A stretch of 64,000 nucleotides of DNA from contig NZ_JAENIQ020000003.1 in the NCBI RefSeq assembly GCF_016595275.2, positions 248,001 to 312,000 on the forward strand, written 5' to 3'. This stretch comes from Corynebacterium pygosceleis (GTDB lineage: Bacteria; Actinomycetota; Actinomycetes; Mycobacteriales; Mycobacteriaceae). The notes beneath the pieces are model-generated. The model did not search any database, had not been told where the DNA came from, and was given only the letters and a program-made list of their open reading frames with translations. Below, in pieces: positions 46,890 to 56,314 of this stretch (positions within the stretch are counted from its first letter, which is position 1; every line of letters begins with the position of its first letter). A program made the position numbers and the translations under genes.

Positions 46890-46931
46890 AAGGACCGTCC
46901 CCGCACATCATCAGGTGCGGGGACGGTCCTT
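46890..46931. terminator. terminator of the GSS-repeat protein gene
   Basis: Perfect 17-bp stem 46890-46906/46915-46931 with an 8-base loop. On the minus strand an A/T-rich GGACC...TTTTTCCG end follows, so it closes the gene at 46985. The 46637-46984 gap contains just these two terminators. Confidence 0.85.
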
Positions 46932-46984
46932 GCCGTGAGCTTCGTGTCACGGCACCCGCCCGATGGCGGGTGCCCGTCTGTTTC

Positions 46985-47593
46985 CTAGCGGAACAGGGGA
47001 GCGATCAGGTGGTTCTGAACGGCCCAGTTGTAGGCGAAGCTGAAGACCATGGCGAGAGCACCGAGGCCCAGAACCAGCTTGAAGCCGCCCTGTGCGTTGG
47101 CGTCGGAGCTGTTCTTGCTGTCGGAAGACTTCATGTCCTTGGAGGAGTTGTTGTCACCCTTCACGCTGGAACCGGTGTTGCCCTCGGAGGAACCGAAGGT
47201 CTTCTTGATCTTGGCGGTGATGTCGTCGACGGAGGAACCCTCGTGTGCGGGCTGCTCGGCGTCACCGTCGGCGGGCTCGCCGGCGGTCGCGGAGGAACCG
47301 AAGGCGCCCTTGGCCTTGTCGAGTCCACCCTTGACGGAGGAACCGGACGTGCCGTCCTCGTCCTTGGAGGAGCCCAGGGCATCCTTGATCTTGGCGGTGA
47401 TGTCGTCGACGGAGGAGCCGGACTTGTTGCCGCCCTCAACCTCGGCGTCAGCCTTCACGGAGGATCCGCTGCTGTTGGTGGTGGCATTGACGTTGGCATC
47501 GGCTTCGGCGGCGACGGCGGAACCGGTGCCTGCGAGCAGTGCTAGGGAGGCGGCGGCTGCGACGGCAGCGGAGGTGAAGCGACGGTTCATCAT
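46985..47593 (-). CDS. exported repeat protein with C-terminal membrane helix
   Basis: 202 residues, no known family. The signal peptide (MMNRRFTSAAVAAAASLALL, cleavage near SAVAAEA) is followed by a Ser/Gly/Lys/Asp-rich region with a duplicated 60-residue unit that begins GSSVDDITAKIK (near residues 58 and 118), and further GSSVK and GSS motifs. A late hydrophobic helix (GFKLVLGLGALAMVFSFAYNW) and a short tail AVQNHLIAPLFR close it. ATG 47593 has AGGAG 9 bases upstream. Low-complexity exported proteins of this layout are likely envelope-associated; function unknown. A TAGTCT at 47738-47733 (minus) may be its -10 box. Confidence 0.8.
   Translation of the reverse strand: MMNRRFTSAAVAAAASLALLAGTGSAVAAEADANVNATTNSSGSSVKADAEVEGGNKSGSSVDDITAKIKDALGSSKDEDGTSGSSVKGGLDKAKGAFGSSATAGEPADGDAEQPAHEGSSVDDITAKIKKTFGSSEGNTGSSVKGDNNSSKDMKSSDSKNSSDANAQGGFKLVLGLGALAMVFSFAYNWAVQNHLIAPLFR
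47204..47419 (-). repeat. 180-bp direct duplication in the GSS-repeat gene
   Basis: The 36-base copies 47204-47239 and 47384-47419 are nearly identical (one differing base, a/g) and 180 bases apart, encoding GSSVDDITAKIK twice. The sequence between them has diverged. Confidence 0.75.
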
Positions 47594-47871
47594 GAAGAAA
47601 ATCTCCTGTAGAAGTTTCGGGTGCATCAGACCCGGCGGGTGGACCCGACGGATACGAAAGTGCGGTACCGGCTGGATGGCCGGACGGGTGTCGGCGAACA
47701 ACCGGAAAAAGAACAGTTGCAGCACGTACAGGGAGACTATCGGTCGAACGGCGGGAGTATTACGTGAACCGGGGAAAAATCCGGATTTTCTCGAAAAAAT
47801 CCCCGAAATACCAGGTGACGTGCCGTCCCTGATGCAAGCTGGTTCCCGCTCCCCCGGGACGGGGACACGGA

Positions 47872-47918
47872 AGGGCCCGGCTCCGGGACGACACTCTCGT
47901 GTTCCGGAGCCGGGCCCT
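47872..47918 (-). terminator. terminator of the 104-residue exported protein gene
   Basis: 15-bp stem AGGGCCCGGCTCCGG (47872-47886) against 47904-47918, with ACAC/GTGT pairing in the loop, right after the stop codon at 47934 on the minus strand. The rest of 47594-47871 is AT-rich promoter DNA of the GSS-repeat gene with no other gene. Confidence 0.8.
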
Positions 47919-47933
47919 GCGGGGTGCCGTGGA

Positions 47934-48248
47934 TCAGCGGGGAGCGGGCAGTGTGATCGGCTGTCCCTGGATGAGATTCTGGGAGACCGCGAAGTTGTAG
48001 ACGCCGGCGATGACCGCGCCCCAGATGGCGACGTGGATGACGGTTCCGATGAGGCCGGCCCCGACGGCCGAACCCTGGAGGGCCGAGCCTGCGGCTTCAG
48101 GATTGGTTGCGGCACTGGTCAGGGCACCGATGGTGCTCGTTTCGGCGCTGGTGTTGGCGTCAGCGGCCGCCACCGAGGTGCCGCCGGTGATCAGGGCGAG
48201 AGACGTGGCGGTCGCGATGATGCCACGGCGGAGACGGTTTGCATTCAT
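47934..48248 (-). CDS. small exported membrane-anchored protein
   Basis: 104 residues. Signal peptide RLRRGIIATATSLALITGG with cleavage near SVAAADA, a short Thr/Ala-rich linker, then a hydrophobic helix (GLIGTVIHVAIWGAVIAGVYNF) and the tail AVSQNLIQGQPITLPAPR. The tail parallels that of the neighbour (YNWAVQNHLIAPLFR versus YNFAVSQNLI...PAPR), so the two genes look like diverged paralogues that differ in linker length. ATG 48248 has GAGTCTCTC-type weak ribosome pairing only. Function unknown. Confidence 0.75.
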   Translation of the reverse strand: MNANRLRRGIIATATSLALITGGTSVAAADANTSAETSTIGALTSAATNPEAAGSALQGSAVGAGLIGTVIHVAIWGAVIAGVYNFAVSQNLIQGQPITLPAPR

Positions 48249-48750
48249 GAGAGACTCCTCGATTCAGGGTGTTGACCGGTGTGTCCCCGTCGGAACGGGG
48301 CCCGCAGAAACATGTCCGGTGGGTGTGCACGTGTATCCGGAGGGACAGGGCGGAAAACAGGTGATCCACTGGGTGATGTACGGGTATTTCGCATTTTAAC
48401 GGGTTTTGACACGGAAAATAGGCGATGTTCCGTGGTTCTTCGTGGCCGACTTTTTCATTCTTTTCCCTTTTTGGAATAAATGCAGGTCGGAGTGGTTTAA
48501 TTAAGGTCTCATGTGCTGATTCGGCACCTATTTTGAGCGCATAACCATAGGAACTTATGGCACACGTTCGGGTGTGGTTCCGGGCTCTCCGGATTTCAGG
48601 TACGGTGATTTTTCCGGAGAACGGGTGGCGTGGTCGGGTGTCCGGCCGGCGGTGTGCCCGCTTCAGGGGTCGGTGACGTAGACGGGCCCAACCGAAAGAT
48701 CATCTGAATGGTGGGGGCGGGGTGACGGTGGTCCGGCGGTGAATGGCCCG
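48249..48750. other. intergenic region between exported protein and hom
   Basis: About 500 bases without a supported gene. The stretch 48380-48560 is strongly AT-rich for this genome and carries a short inverted repeat CCATA/TATGG near 48545-48560. It probably contains the promoter of the minus-strand exported protein. Confidence 0.4.
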
Positions 48751-48762
48751 GTGGGGTCTGTC

Positions 48763-48825
48763 TATGATGGCGGGGTACGCCTTGACGCGTCCCGGTCCGC
48801 CGGGAGCGTTCTCTCCCGGCGGACC
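48763..48825 (+). promoter_or_regulatory. hom promoter and leader hairpin
   Basis: TATGAT (48763-48768) is a good -10 box, giving a leader of about 110 bases. In it a perfect 13-bp stem GGTCCGCCGGGAG/CTCCCGGCGGACC (48794-48806/48813-48825) with a 6-base loop forms. It is followed by GAAAAGAG, not a U-tract, so it is not a standard terminator. I see no Thr/Ile-rich leader peptide and no perfect McbR site. Confidence 0.45.
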
Positions 48826-48886
48826 GAAAAGAGTGCGTCGGTAGGGTGCCGGCACAGCACACTCACGAGAACCCACATGGAGCACC

Positions 48887-50224
48887 ATGACCGTCAAAGA
48901 TCAGCCAAGCTACAACCCAGGCAAGGGGGAGGGCAGCCCGGTGGGCGTGGCTCTCCTCGGCCACGGAACCGTCGGTAGCGAGGTGTTCCGGCTTCTCCGG
49001 GACAACTCGGACGAGTTCACCCACCGGGTCGGCGGCCCACTCGAGATCAAGGGCGTCGCGGTCGGCGACCTCGACAAGCACCGCGATTCGGTCGGCGAGG
49101 AACTGCTCACCACAGACGCCATGGGCCTGATTCAGCGGGATGACGTCGATATCGTCGTCGAGGTGATCGGTGGCATCGACTACCCGCGTGAACTCGTCCT
49201 GGCTGCGCTCAAGGCCGGAAAATCGGTGGTCACCGCGAACAAGGCGCTCGTCGCGGCGCATTCCGCGGAACTCGCGGAAGCCGCCGATGCGGCGGGCGTC
49301 GACCTCTACTTCGAGGCTGCGGTCGCCGCCGCGATCCCCGTCGTCGGACCGCTCCGGCGTTCCCTCGCCGGTGACCGGGTCGAATCCGTCGCCGGAATCG
49401 TCAACGGCACCACGAACTTCATCCTGGACGCCATGGATTCCACCGGTGCCTCCTACGATGACATGCTCGCGGAGGCCACCAGGCTCGGCTACGCGGAGGC
49501 TGACCCCACCGCCGACGTCGAGGGGCACGACGCGGCGTCCAAGGCCGCCATCCTGGCGTCCCTGGCCTTCCACACCCGGGTCACCTACGAGGACGTCCAC
49601 TGCGAGGGGATCTCGTCGATCACCGCCCGTGACATCGAGGCCGCCCGCTCCGCCGGTTACACGATCAAGCTGCTGGCGATCTGCGAGCGGATCACCGGCG
49701 ACGGCGGCACCACGAAGGTGTCCGCGCGTGTCCACCCCACCCTCGTACCCCGGGATCATCCGCTGGCGAGTGTCACCAAGAGCTTCAACGCCGTGTTCGT
49801 CGAGGCGGAGGCCGCCGGGCGACTGATGTTCTACGGCAACGGTGCGGGGGGTTCCCCGACCGCGTCCGCCGTACTCGGCGATCTCGTCGGTGCGGCCCGG
49901 AACAAGGTCCACGGTGGACGTGCACCGGGTGAGTCCACCTACGCGAACCTCCCCGTCGCGCAGTTCGGCGAGGTGACCACCAGGTACCACGTCGACATGG
50001 AGGTCGAGGACCGTGTCGGTGTGCTCGCCGATGTCTCACGGGTCTTCTCCGACGCGGGGATCTCCCTGCGTACGGTCCGGCAGGAGGAGAGCGGGGACGC
50101 GGCCCGCCTCGTCGTCGTGACGCACTCCGCGCGCGAGGCCGATCTGTCCGAAACAGTCGAGACGCTCAAGAAGCTCGACGCAGTGAAAACCGTCAACAGT
50201 GTTCTTAGACTGGAAGGTGAATGA
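48887..50224 (+). CDS. hom: homoserine dehydrogenase
   Basis: 445-residue NAD(P)-dependent enzyme converting aspartate semialdehyde to homoserine, branch point to threonine, isoleucine and methionine. The nucleotide-binding motif is [15 protein letters not shown] (about 20-34); catalytic block [14 protein letters not shown] then [29 protein letters not shown]-terminal ACT domain (about 365-445, [21 protein letters not shown]) mediates threonine feedback inhibition in C. glutamicum. Same length as that protein. Start ATG 48887 with GGAG upstream. Followed after 4 bases by thrC. Confidence 0.97.
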   Translation: MTVKDQPSYNPGKGEGSPVGVALLGHGTVGSEVFRLLRDNSDEFTHRVGGPLEIKGVAVGDLDKHRDSVGEELLTTDAMGLIQRDDVDIVVEVIGGIDYPRELVLAALKAGKSVVTANKALVAAHSAELAEAADAAGVDLYFEAAVAAAIPVVGPLRRSLAGDRVESVAGIVNGTTNFILDAMDSTGASYDDMLAEATRLGYAEADPTADVEGHDAASKAAILASLAFHTRVTYEDVHCEGISSITARDIEAARSAGYTIKLLAICERITGDGGTTKVSARVHPTLVPRDHPLASVTKSFNAVFVEAEAAGRLMFYGNGAGGSPTASAVLGDLVGAARNKVHGGRAPGESTYANLPVAQFGEVTTRYHVDMEVEDRVGVLADVSRVFSDAGISLRTVRQEESGDAARLVVVTHSAREADLSETVETLKKLDAVKTVNSVLRLEGE

Positions 50225-50228
50225 TCCA

Positions 50229-51311
50229 ATGAGCTCCAACAATCCTGTCCACCGTGGTTGGCCCGGCCTGATCGAGGCGTACCGCGACCGCATGCCGGTG
50301 GCCCCGGAGTGGAAGGCGGTCACCCTCCAGGAGGGCGGCACCCCGCTGCTGAAGGCCCACCACATCTCGGAGATCACCGGCTGTGACGTCTACCTCAAGG
50401 TCGAGGGACTCAACCCGACGGGTTCGTTCAAGGACCGCGGCATGACCGTCGCCGTCACCGACGCCGTGGCCAACGGCAAGAAGGTGCTCATGTGCGCCTC
50501 CACCGGAAACACCTCCGCCTCCGCGGCCGCCTACGCCACCCGCGCGGGCATCAAGTGCTCCGTGCTCATCCCCGAGGGCAAGATCGCCCAGGGCAAGCTC
50601 GCCCAGGCGGTCATGCACGGTGCGGAGATCATCCAGGTGCGCGGAAACTTCGACGACTGCCTCGAACTCGTCCAGAAGACCACCACCGAGTACCCCGAGA
50701 TCGCCCTGGTCAACTCCGTCAACCCCATGCGCATCGAGGGACAGAAGACCGCGGCCTTCGAGATCGCCGACGTCCTCGGCGACGCGCCGCACATCCACGC
50801 CCTGCCCGTCGGCAACGCCGGCAACATCACCGCCTACTGGAAGGGCTACACCGAGTACTTCAACGACGGAGTGACCACCCGCCGTCCCCGGATGCTCGGG
50901 GTCCAGGCCGCCGGTGCCGCACCGCTGGTCAACGGTGAGCCCGTCACCAACCCGGAGACCATCGCGACCGCCATCCGGATCGGCAACCCGGCGTCCTGGC
51001 ACTCGGCCGTCGCCGCCCGCGACGAGTCCGACGGAGTGTTCCGGTCCGCCACCGACGAGAAGATCCTCGAGGCCTACCGCCTCATCGCCGGAAAAGAAGG
51101 CGTCTTCGTCGAACCCGCCTCCGCCTCCTCCGCCGCAGGTGTTCTCGCCGCGCACGAGGAGGGGTGGCTCGAGCCCGGTCAGACCGTCGTCTGCACCGTC
51201 ACCGGCAACGGCCTCAAGGATCCCACGACCGCGCTGCTCCAGATGCCGGAGCCGACCCCCATCGACGTCGACCCCGCCGCCGTGGTCGAGGCGCTCGGTC
51301 TGAGGGCGTGA
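50229..51311 (+). CDS. thrC: threonine synthase
   Basis: 360-residue PLP enzyme making threonine from O-phosphohomoserine. The PLP lysine lies in [12 protein letters not shown] (near residue 65), the phosphate-binding loop in [15 protein letters not shown], and [15 protein letters not shown] covers the substrate loop. It is the short form found in mycobacteria. The short hom-to-thrC spacing and the GTGA overlap with thrB show a single operon hom-thrC-thrB; C. glutamicum has thrC elsewhere. ATG 50229 follows GGAAGGTGA. Confidence 0.96.
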   Translation: MSSNNPVHRGWPGLIEAYRDRMPVAPEWKAVTLQEGGTPLLKAHHISEITGCDVYLKVEGLNPTGSFKDRGMTVAVTDAVANGKKVLMCASTGNTSASAAAYATRAGIKCSVLIPEGKIAQGKLAQAVMHGAEIIQVRGNFDDCLELVQKTTTEYPEIALVNSVNPMRIEGQKTAAFEIADVLGDAPHIHALPVGNAGNITAYWKGYTEYFNDGVTTRRPRMLGVQAAGAAPLVNGEPVTNPETIATAIRIGNPASWHSAVAARDESDGVFRSATDEKILEAYRLIAGKEGVFVEPASASSAAGVLAAHEEGWLEPGQTVVCTVTGNGLKDPTTALLQMPEPTPIDVDPAAVVEALGLRA

Positions 51312-52240
51312 TCCCTGTGGGCACCGCACTTCCCGTCGGCAGGACCGCACACGTCACCGTCCCGGCGTCCTCCGCCAACCTGGGGCCGGGATTCGACACC
51401 CTCGGACTCGCGGTGGCTCTCTACGACCACGTCGACGTCGAGGTCACCGACTCCGGACTCGAGGTCACCGTCGAGGGACAGGGGGCGGGGGAGGTCCCCC
51501 TCGATGAACGGCACCTCGTCGTGCGGGCGGTTCGTGCCGGTCTCGACGCCGCGGGGGTCACGGCCCCCGGTCTCAGGGTGACCTGCCGCAACTCCATTCC
51601 GCAGTCGCGGGGGCTCGGTTCCTCCGCTTCCGCGGCCGTCGCCGGTGTCGCCGCAGCGAACGGCCTCGCGGGTTTCGTCCTGGATGACGCCACCGTCGTC
51701 CAACTCGCCAGTGACTTCGAGGGGCATCCCGACAACGCCGCGGCCAGTGTTCTCGGCAGCGCGATAGTCGGCTGGACAGAGGTGCCCGTCGACGGAACGA
51801 CGAAGCCCCAGTACCGGGCTGTCCGTATCCCCGCTGACGCGCGGATCCGGGCCACCGCACTGGTTCCGGACTTCCGGGCGTCGACGCAGGCCGTCCGACA
51901 GGTGCTCCCCAGCGATGTGACGCACATGGACGCACGGTTCAACGTCTCCCGGTGCGCGGTGATGACCGTCGCCATCCAGCATCACCCGGAACTCCTCTGG
52001 GAGGGGACCCGGGACCGGCTGCACCAGCCCTACCGGGCGGATGTCCTCCCGGTGACGGCGGAGTGGGTCAACCGGCTCCGCAACCGTGGTTGGGCGGCCT
52101 ACCTCTCCGGCGCGGGTCCCACCGTGATGGTGCTGTCGACGGAACCGGTCGACCCCGCGATCCTCGATCAGGCCAGAGCCGATGGACTGGTCGTCCATGA
52201 ACTCGAGGTCGCCGGTCCCGTCGAGGTGACGGTCGACTGA
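51308..52240 (+). CDS. thrB: homoserine kinase
   Basis: 310-residue GHMP kinase phosphorylating homoserine. Motif 1 is [19 protein letters not shown], the ATP-binding loop [21 protein letters not shown] near residue 95, and motif 3 [12 protein letters not shown] near the C-terminus. Length matches C. glutamicum ThrB. GTG 51308 overlaps the thrC stop as GTGA, so it is translationally coupled; GTG 51317 is a possible alternative. A strong terminator follows. Confidence 0.96.
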   Translation: MIPVGTALPVGRTAHVTVPASSANLGPGFDTLGLAVALYDHVDVEVTDSGLEVTVEGQGAGEVPLDERHLVVRAVRAGLDAAGVTAPGLRVTCRNSIPQSRGLGSSASAAVAGVAAANGLAGFVLDDATVVQLASDFEGHPDNAAASVLGSAIVGWTEVPVDGTTKPQYRAVRIPADARIRATALVPDFRASTQAVRQVLPSDVTHMDARFNVSRCAVMTVAIQHHPELLWEGTRDRLHQPYRADVLPVTAEWVNRLRNRGWAAYLSGAGPTVMVLSTEPVDPAILDQARADGLVVHELEVAGPVEVTVD

Positions 52241-52263
52241 TCGGGCGACCGTCCGGGGAGAAG

Positions 52264-52308
52264 AAACGGGTGGGGCGAAGAGACGGTGTCTCTTCGCCCC
52301 ACCCGTTT
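52264..52308. terminator. bidirectional terminator thrB/msiK
   Basis: Perfect 21-bp stem 52264-52284/52288-52308 with a three-base loop; AAA/TTT at the ends allow termination from both converging genes. Confidence 0.92.
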
Positions 52309-52333
52309 TCCGGGCCGGTGGGACCGGCCACCG

Positions 52334-53458
52334 TCAGCCGATGCGTTCGCCGGTTGCCGCGCTGAAGCAGTGCTGCTGGTCCTCCCGGATCCGGACATGG
52401 ATCGTCTCGCCCCGGTTGGGGGCGGTACGCGGGGGGATCCGGACGATGATGGGGGAGTCTGCGGATTCCCCTCCGGCCCCGACCGCCGGATCAGCGGCTC
52501 CCGCGAGGTGACCGTAGACGTAGGCGTCCGATCCCAGTTCCTCCACCAGATCCACGACGACGGGAATGGTGCTGCCCGGCCGCTCGGCGACGACCTCGAG
52601 GCTCTCCGGCCGGAAACCGACGGTGATCCGGCCCTCATCCGCCCCGGTGATCGCCGCGACCGTCGTCCGGGGCAGCCGCACCGAAGCTGAACCGAGAATC
52701 ACCTCGTCGCCGTCGACTCGGAAGGTCCCGAGGTTCATCGCCGGCGATCCGATGAACCCGGCGACGAACCGGTTGGCCGGGCGGTCGTACATCTCCTGCG
52801 GCGTCCCGCACTGCTGGAGGACACCATCCTTCAGCACGGCGATCCGGTCACCCATCGTCAGTGCCTCGGTCTGGTCGTGCGTCACGTACACGGTGGTGAC
52901 ACCGAGATTGCGTTGCAGCGACGCGATCTGGGTACGGGTCTGTACACGGAGTTTGGCGTCGAGGTTGGACAGTGGTTCGTCCATCAGGAAGACCTGGGGT
53001 TTCCGGACGATGGCCCGCCCCATGGCCACCCGCTGCCGCTGCCCACCGGACAGCGCCTTCGGCTTCCGGTCCAAAAACGGTTCCAGACCGAGGATCCCGG
53101 CGGCCTCGTTCACCCGTCGGGCGATCTCGTCCTTCGGGGTCTTGGAGATCTTCAGGGCGAACCCCATGTTCTCCCGGACGGTCATGTGCGGATAGAGCGC
53201 GTAGTTCTGGAACACCATCGCGATGTCCCGGTCCTTCGGCAGTACCGACGTGACATCGCGGTCGCCGATGAGGATACGGCCGGAATTCACCTCCTCCAGC
53301 CCCGCCAGCATCCGCAGCGACGTGGATTTCCCGCAGCCGGACGGGCCGACGAGAACGAGGAACTCACCGTCCTCGATGTGCAGATCAAGCCCGTCGACCG
53401 CCGGATGGTCGGCCCCCGGGTAGATGCGACTGGCCTTGTCGAAGGTCACTGTAGCCAT
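52334..53458 (-). CDS. msiK: ABC-type sugar transporter ATPase, MsiK/UgpC-like
   Basis: 374-residue ATPase energising carbohydrate importers. Walker A GPSGCGKST, Q-loop VFQNYALYPHM, signature LSGGQRQRVAMGRAI, Walker B VFLMDEPLSNLD, H-loop VTHDQTEA, followed by the C-terminal TOBE/regulatory domain (from about 240, VAGFIGSPAMNLGTF and GFRPESLEVV). Stand-alone genes of this type serve several sugar permeases in actinobacteria (MsiK), and no permease gene is present here. ATG 53458 chosen (MATVTFDKASRIYPG). Ends facing thrB across a shared terminator. Confidence 0.9.
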   Translation of the reverse strand: MATVTFDKASRIYPGADHPAVDGLDLHIEDGEFLVLVGPSGCGKSTSLRMLAGLEEVNSGRILIGDRDVTSVLPKDRDIAMVFQNYALYPHMTVRENMGFALKISKTPKDEIARRVNEAAGILGLEPFLDRKPKALSGGQRQRVAMGRAIVRKPQVFLMDEPLSNLDAKLRVQTRTQIASLQRNLGVTTVYVTHDQTEALTMGDRIAVLKDGVLQQCGTPQEMYDRPANRFVAGFIGSPAMNLGTFRVDGDEVILGSASVRLPRTTVAAITGADEGRITVGFRPESLEVVAERPGSTIPVVVDLVEELGSDAYVYGHLAGAADPAVGAGGESADSPIIVRIPPRTAPNRGETIHVRIREDQQHCFSAATGERIG

Positions 53459-53637
53459 GGTTCTCAATCCCTCCACCGGCAGGTACGTGCCGGACGATCC
53501 GAGTGGAGTACCGCCCCGGCAGTGTGACCGGGGATGCACCGACCGCACGGTGTCGTGCGGATCACCTCATGATGCCACAGGCCTGTCCGTACGGGGATGT
53601 GTACAGGTGTGACCCGGTGGTACCGGGGGTACCGGGA

Positions 53638-53931
53638 TCAGGACACGCGGGTGAACCTGATCCGCCATTCGTCCGGTCCCTGCCGGAGGAACCTCATGTC
53701 GAAGGACTCCTCCCGCGCGGCGATCTCGTTGAGCAGGGGAACGGGATTGTGCGGGGCGACGAGGATCAGGGCGCCTCCGACCGCGAGGGTCCCCAGTGCA
53801 CCGTGGATCGCTCCGTGGCGGATGGCGTGGGGGATCGCTGCGGCGTCGAGCTCCGGGACTGGGACGTCCCCGTCACCGCAGCCGCAGGAGCCGGTTTTCT
53901 CCGTGAGGGGTAGTTCTTCCCTTGGGTGCAT
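53638..53931 (-). CDS. DUF2249 domain protein
   Basis: 97 residues. A short N-terminus with a CGCGDG segment leads to a single DUF2249 domain: ELDAAAIPHAIRHGAIHGALGTLAVGGALILVAPHNPVPLL with the conserved N-P-L-L pattern, ending in GPDEWRIRF. DUF2249 proteins are small TusA-like proteins often linked to nitrogen oxide or hemerythrin-related metabolism; no such gene is adjacent here. The start ATG 53931 is tentative. Cytoplasmic. Confidence 0.8.
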   Translation of the reverse strand: MHPREELPLTEKTGSCGCGDGDVPVPELDAAAIPHAIRHGAIHGALGTLAVGGALILVAPHNPVPLLNEIAAREESFDMRFLRQGPDEWRIRFTRVS

Positions 53932-53985
53932 CGTGGTCCTTCCCGTGGAGCTGCGTGTGTCCCACCACGTATGGTAACCCCGGGT

Positions 53986-54030
53986 CGCCCGGCCGCCACC
54001 GGTGTGCTGTGCGCCGGTGACGGCCGGGCG
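53986..54030 (-). terminator. hairpin downstream of the acyl-CoA synthetase gene
   Basis: Stem of 16 bp with one mismatch: CGCCCGGCCG (53986-53995) with CGGCCGGGCG (54021-54030), and CACCGG/CCGGTG inside. It lies 25 bases after the stop of the minus-strand gene. Confidence 0.6.
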
Positions 54031-54054
54031 TGTCGGGGGCGCGAGGTTCCGACG

Positions 54055-55770
54055 TCAGTTCTCGCCCGGGCCCCTGAGCCGGATGACCTCGAAGTCGCCG
54101 TCCGCGAGGTGTTTCCGCAGATCCTTCTTGTCGAACTTGTCCACGCTGGTGCGGTCGATCTGTTCGACGAACGTCCAGTACTCGGGGAGCATCCACGCGG
54201 GCAGTTTCTCGCGGAGGGTGTCCCGGAGGCGTTCGGCGGTGCCCCTGTCCGGGGTGACCCCCGGGTACAGCACGGTGACCGCCAGGGGACGTTCCCCCCA
54301 CTTGTCGTCCGGGTATCCGATGACGGCGGCCTCGACGACCTCCTCCGACTCCATGACCATGTTCTCGAGCTGAACGGAGTAGATCCATTCCCCGCCCGAC
54401 CGGATCACGTCCCGGGCCCGGTCCTCGATGGTCAGGAACCCGTCCTTCGTGACCGATCCGACGTCGCCGGTGCGGAGCCATCCGTCATCGGTGAACTTGT
54501 CGGCGGCGTGGCCGACGTCCGCACCACGGAAACTCTGTGCGAGACCGCCCCGGTCCTCCTCGGGTGAATGGTAGTAGGAGGCGGTGACCCAGTTACCGCG
54601 AACCTGGATCTCGCCCTGGTTACGGTCGGTTCCCGTGACCTCACGGCCGTCACTGACCACCCGGTACTCGAGGGAGGCGGGAAATCTGCCCTGACTGATC
54701 CGGTAGGTCCACCTGGCCTGGCCCGAGGCGCCCATGGGCGGGCGGGCGACGGTCCCGATGGGGGAGGTCTCGGTCATGCCCCAGATGTGGATGACGTCGA
54801 CACCGTAGCGTTCCTCCCACATCTTGATGAGGATGGGCGGGACGGGGGAACCGCCGGCGAAGATCTCCTGGAGACTCATGCGCTCCGGGGGATTGGAGAG
54901 ATAGTGCACCATGAGTGAGATCCACAGCGTGGGGACACCGGATGCGGCGCGCGGGTGCGTGGTCGAGATGATCTTCGCGAGGGTCGGGGCCGAGAGATCC
55001 GGCCCCGGGAGGATCATCGGGGCCCCCGACATGAACGCGGAGACCGGGACCCCCCAGGACAGCACGTGGTAGATGGGGACACAGCAGAGGAAGGGGATAC
55101 CGTGGCTGACCGCGAAGCTGTCGGTGGTCCGCAGGCTCATGGAATGCAGGTAGATGGACCTGTGCGAGTAGACGACGCCCTTCGGTGCCCCGGTCGTCCC
55201 CGTCGAGTAGCAGATCGCCGCGGCGGTGTGCTCATCGAGCACCGGCCAGTCGAAGAACGTCGGGCGTCCGTCGATGAGTGACTCGTAGGAGTGGAGCCGT
55301 ATGTGACCGGGGAGATGCCGTGCGAGGGGGTCGGTGTCCTGGAGTCCGGTCACGATGACGTCGGTCACCCGGGGACAGTCGGCCAGGATCCGGCCCAGTT
55401 TGGGGATGAGCCGGGGGTCGGAGATGATGACCCGGTCATCGGCGTGATTGATGATGTGCGCGATCTGGTCCTCCATCAGCTGCTTGTTCAGCGGATTGAA
55501 GACCGCTCCCATGCAGCTGACCGCGAACAGCGACTCGAGGTGCTCCGCGCAGTTGTACATGAATGTGCCGATGCGCTGGTCCGAATCGATGCCGATCTCG
55601 TCGCGGAGGGCGTTGGCGAGCGCCGCGGACCGGGCACCGATGTCGCGGAACGTCACCGAGGTGGGTTCACCGTTGTCCCAGCTCGTCACCGTCGACGAGC
55701 CGTGGACGGTGGAACCGTACCGCAGGATCCTGGCCAGCGACATCGGGATGTCGTGCATCGTACTCAGCAT
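54055..55770 (-). CDS. acyl-CoA synthetase (AMP-forming), FadD family
   Basis: 571-residue adenylate-forming enzyme. Phosphate-binding loop YSTGTTGAPKGVVYSH (near 180), substrate-site motif HIWGMTETSP (near 330), adenylation motif DDGWLRTGDVGSVTKDGFLTIEDRARDVIRSGGEWI (near 450) and the catalytic C-terminal lysine region TSVDKFDKKDLRK. It ligates a carboxylic acid, probably medium or long chain, to CoA. ATG 55770 is set by AAGGTGG just upstream. Divergent from rho. The exact acid cannot be predicted. Confidence 0.92.
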   Translation of the reverse strand: MLSTMHDIPMSLARILRYGSTVHGSSTVTSWDNGEPTSVTFRDIGARSAALANALRDEIGIDSDQRIGTFMYNCAEHLESLFAVSCMGAVFNPLNKQLMEDQIAHIINHADDRVIISDPRLIPKLGRILADCPRVTDVIVTGLQDTDPLARHLPGHIRLHSYESLIDGRPTFFDWPVLDEHTAAAICYSTGTTGAPKGVVYSHRSIYLHSMSLRTTDSFAVSHGIPFLCCVPIYHVLSWGVPVSAFMSGAPMILPGPDLSAPTLAKIISTTHPRAASGVPTLWISLMVHYLSNPPERMSLQEIFAGGSPVPPILIKMWEERYGVDVIHIWGMTETSPIGTVARPPMGASGQARWTYRISQGRFPASLEYRVVSDGREVTGTDRNQGEIQVRGNWVTASYYHSPEEDRGGLAQSFRGADVGHAADKFTDDGWLRTGDVGSVTKDGFLTIEDRARDVIRSGGEWIYSVQLENMVMESEEVVEAAVIGYPDDKWGERPLAVTVLYPGVTPDRGTAERLRDTLREKLPAWMLPEYWTFVEQIDRTSVDKFDKKDLRKHLADGDFEVIRLRGPGEN

Positions 55771-55909
55771 GGTCACCACCTTAACCGGGGCCGACGTGCG
55801 GCGGGGGGCGCACGGTGTGCGCGGGGAGGGGGAGACCACCCCGGCGTCATCGCGACGACCGGAACGACGGGTGCGGTGGCCGGTGTGGGCGTATCTGCGC
55901 CGGATGCGC

Positions 55910-56314
55910 TAAAGTGGTGGATTGAACCGACAGGTTAGAGAAGTGTGACCGCCAGGGTCAACGAGTTGACGGGGAACAGAGCAGAATCGTCGGTTGAGAC
56001 AACTGCTTCTCCGCACTCCCTCCCAGGGCCGCACACTCATGGGGCCGGAACAGTGATCCGGGCCCGGTAACACAGCTTCCATGACGGGGCCCGGCGGCAC
56101 GCACGCGGGGCAATCCGGGCGAAGCACCCAGACAAGTCCGAAGCAGAGCTTCATCCGTTCCCGGTGTGTCCGCGGGCATCCCGTTCGGTGCCCGGGGCCG
56201 TCGCCGGTTCTGCGAGGACTGACATTTTCCGTGAAAAGCTGCCGGCAGCAACTTCTGCCCAGTGGTGTGTGACACCACCTGACCTGTGCCGGTACAGCGA
56301 TTGAAAGGACTTTC
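55910..56314 (+). promoter_or_regulatory. rho promoter and long leader
   Basis: TAAAGT (55910-55915) is a candidate -10 box, giving a leader of nearly 400 bases before GTG 56315. The leader contains an 8-bp stem CCGGGCCC/GGGCCCGG (56058-56065/56087-56094) and a 7-bp stem GTGGTGT/ACACCAC (56062+200 region: 56262-56268/56272-56278) shortly before the ribosome site GAAAGGA. No gene fits in 55771-56314. Rho genes are often autoregulated in their leaders in other bacteria. Confidence 0.4.

Noticed and set aside
48677..48768. McbR operator in the hom promoter
   Set aside because: TAGAC at 48679 and GTCTA at 48760 are too far apart for one TAGAC-N6-GTCTA site.
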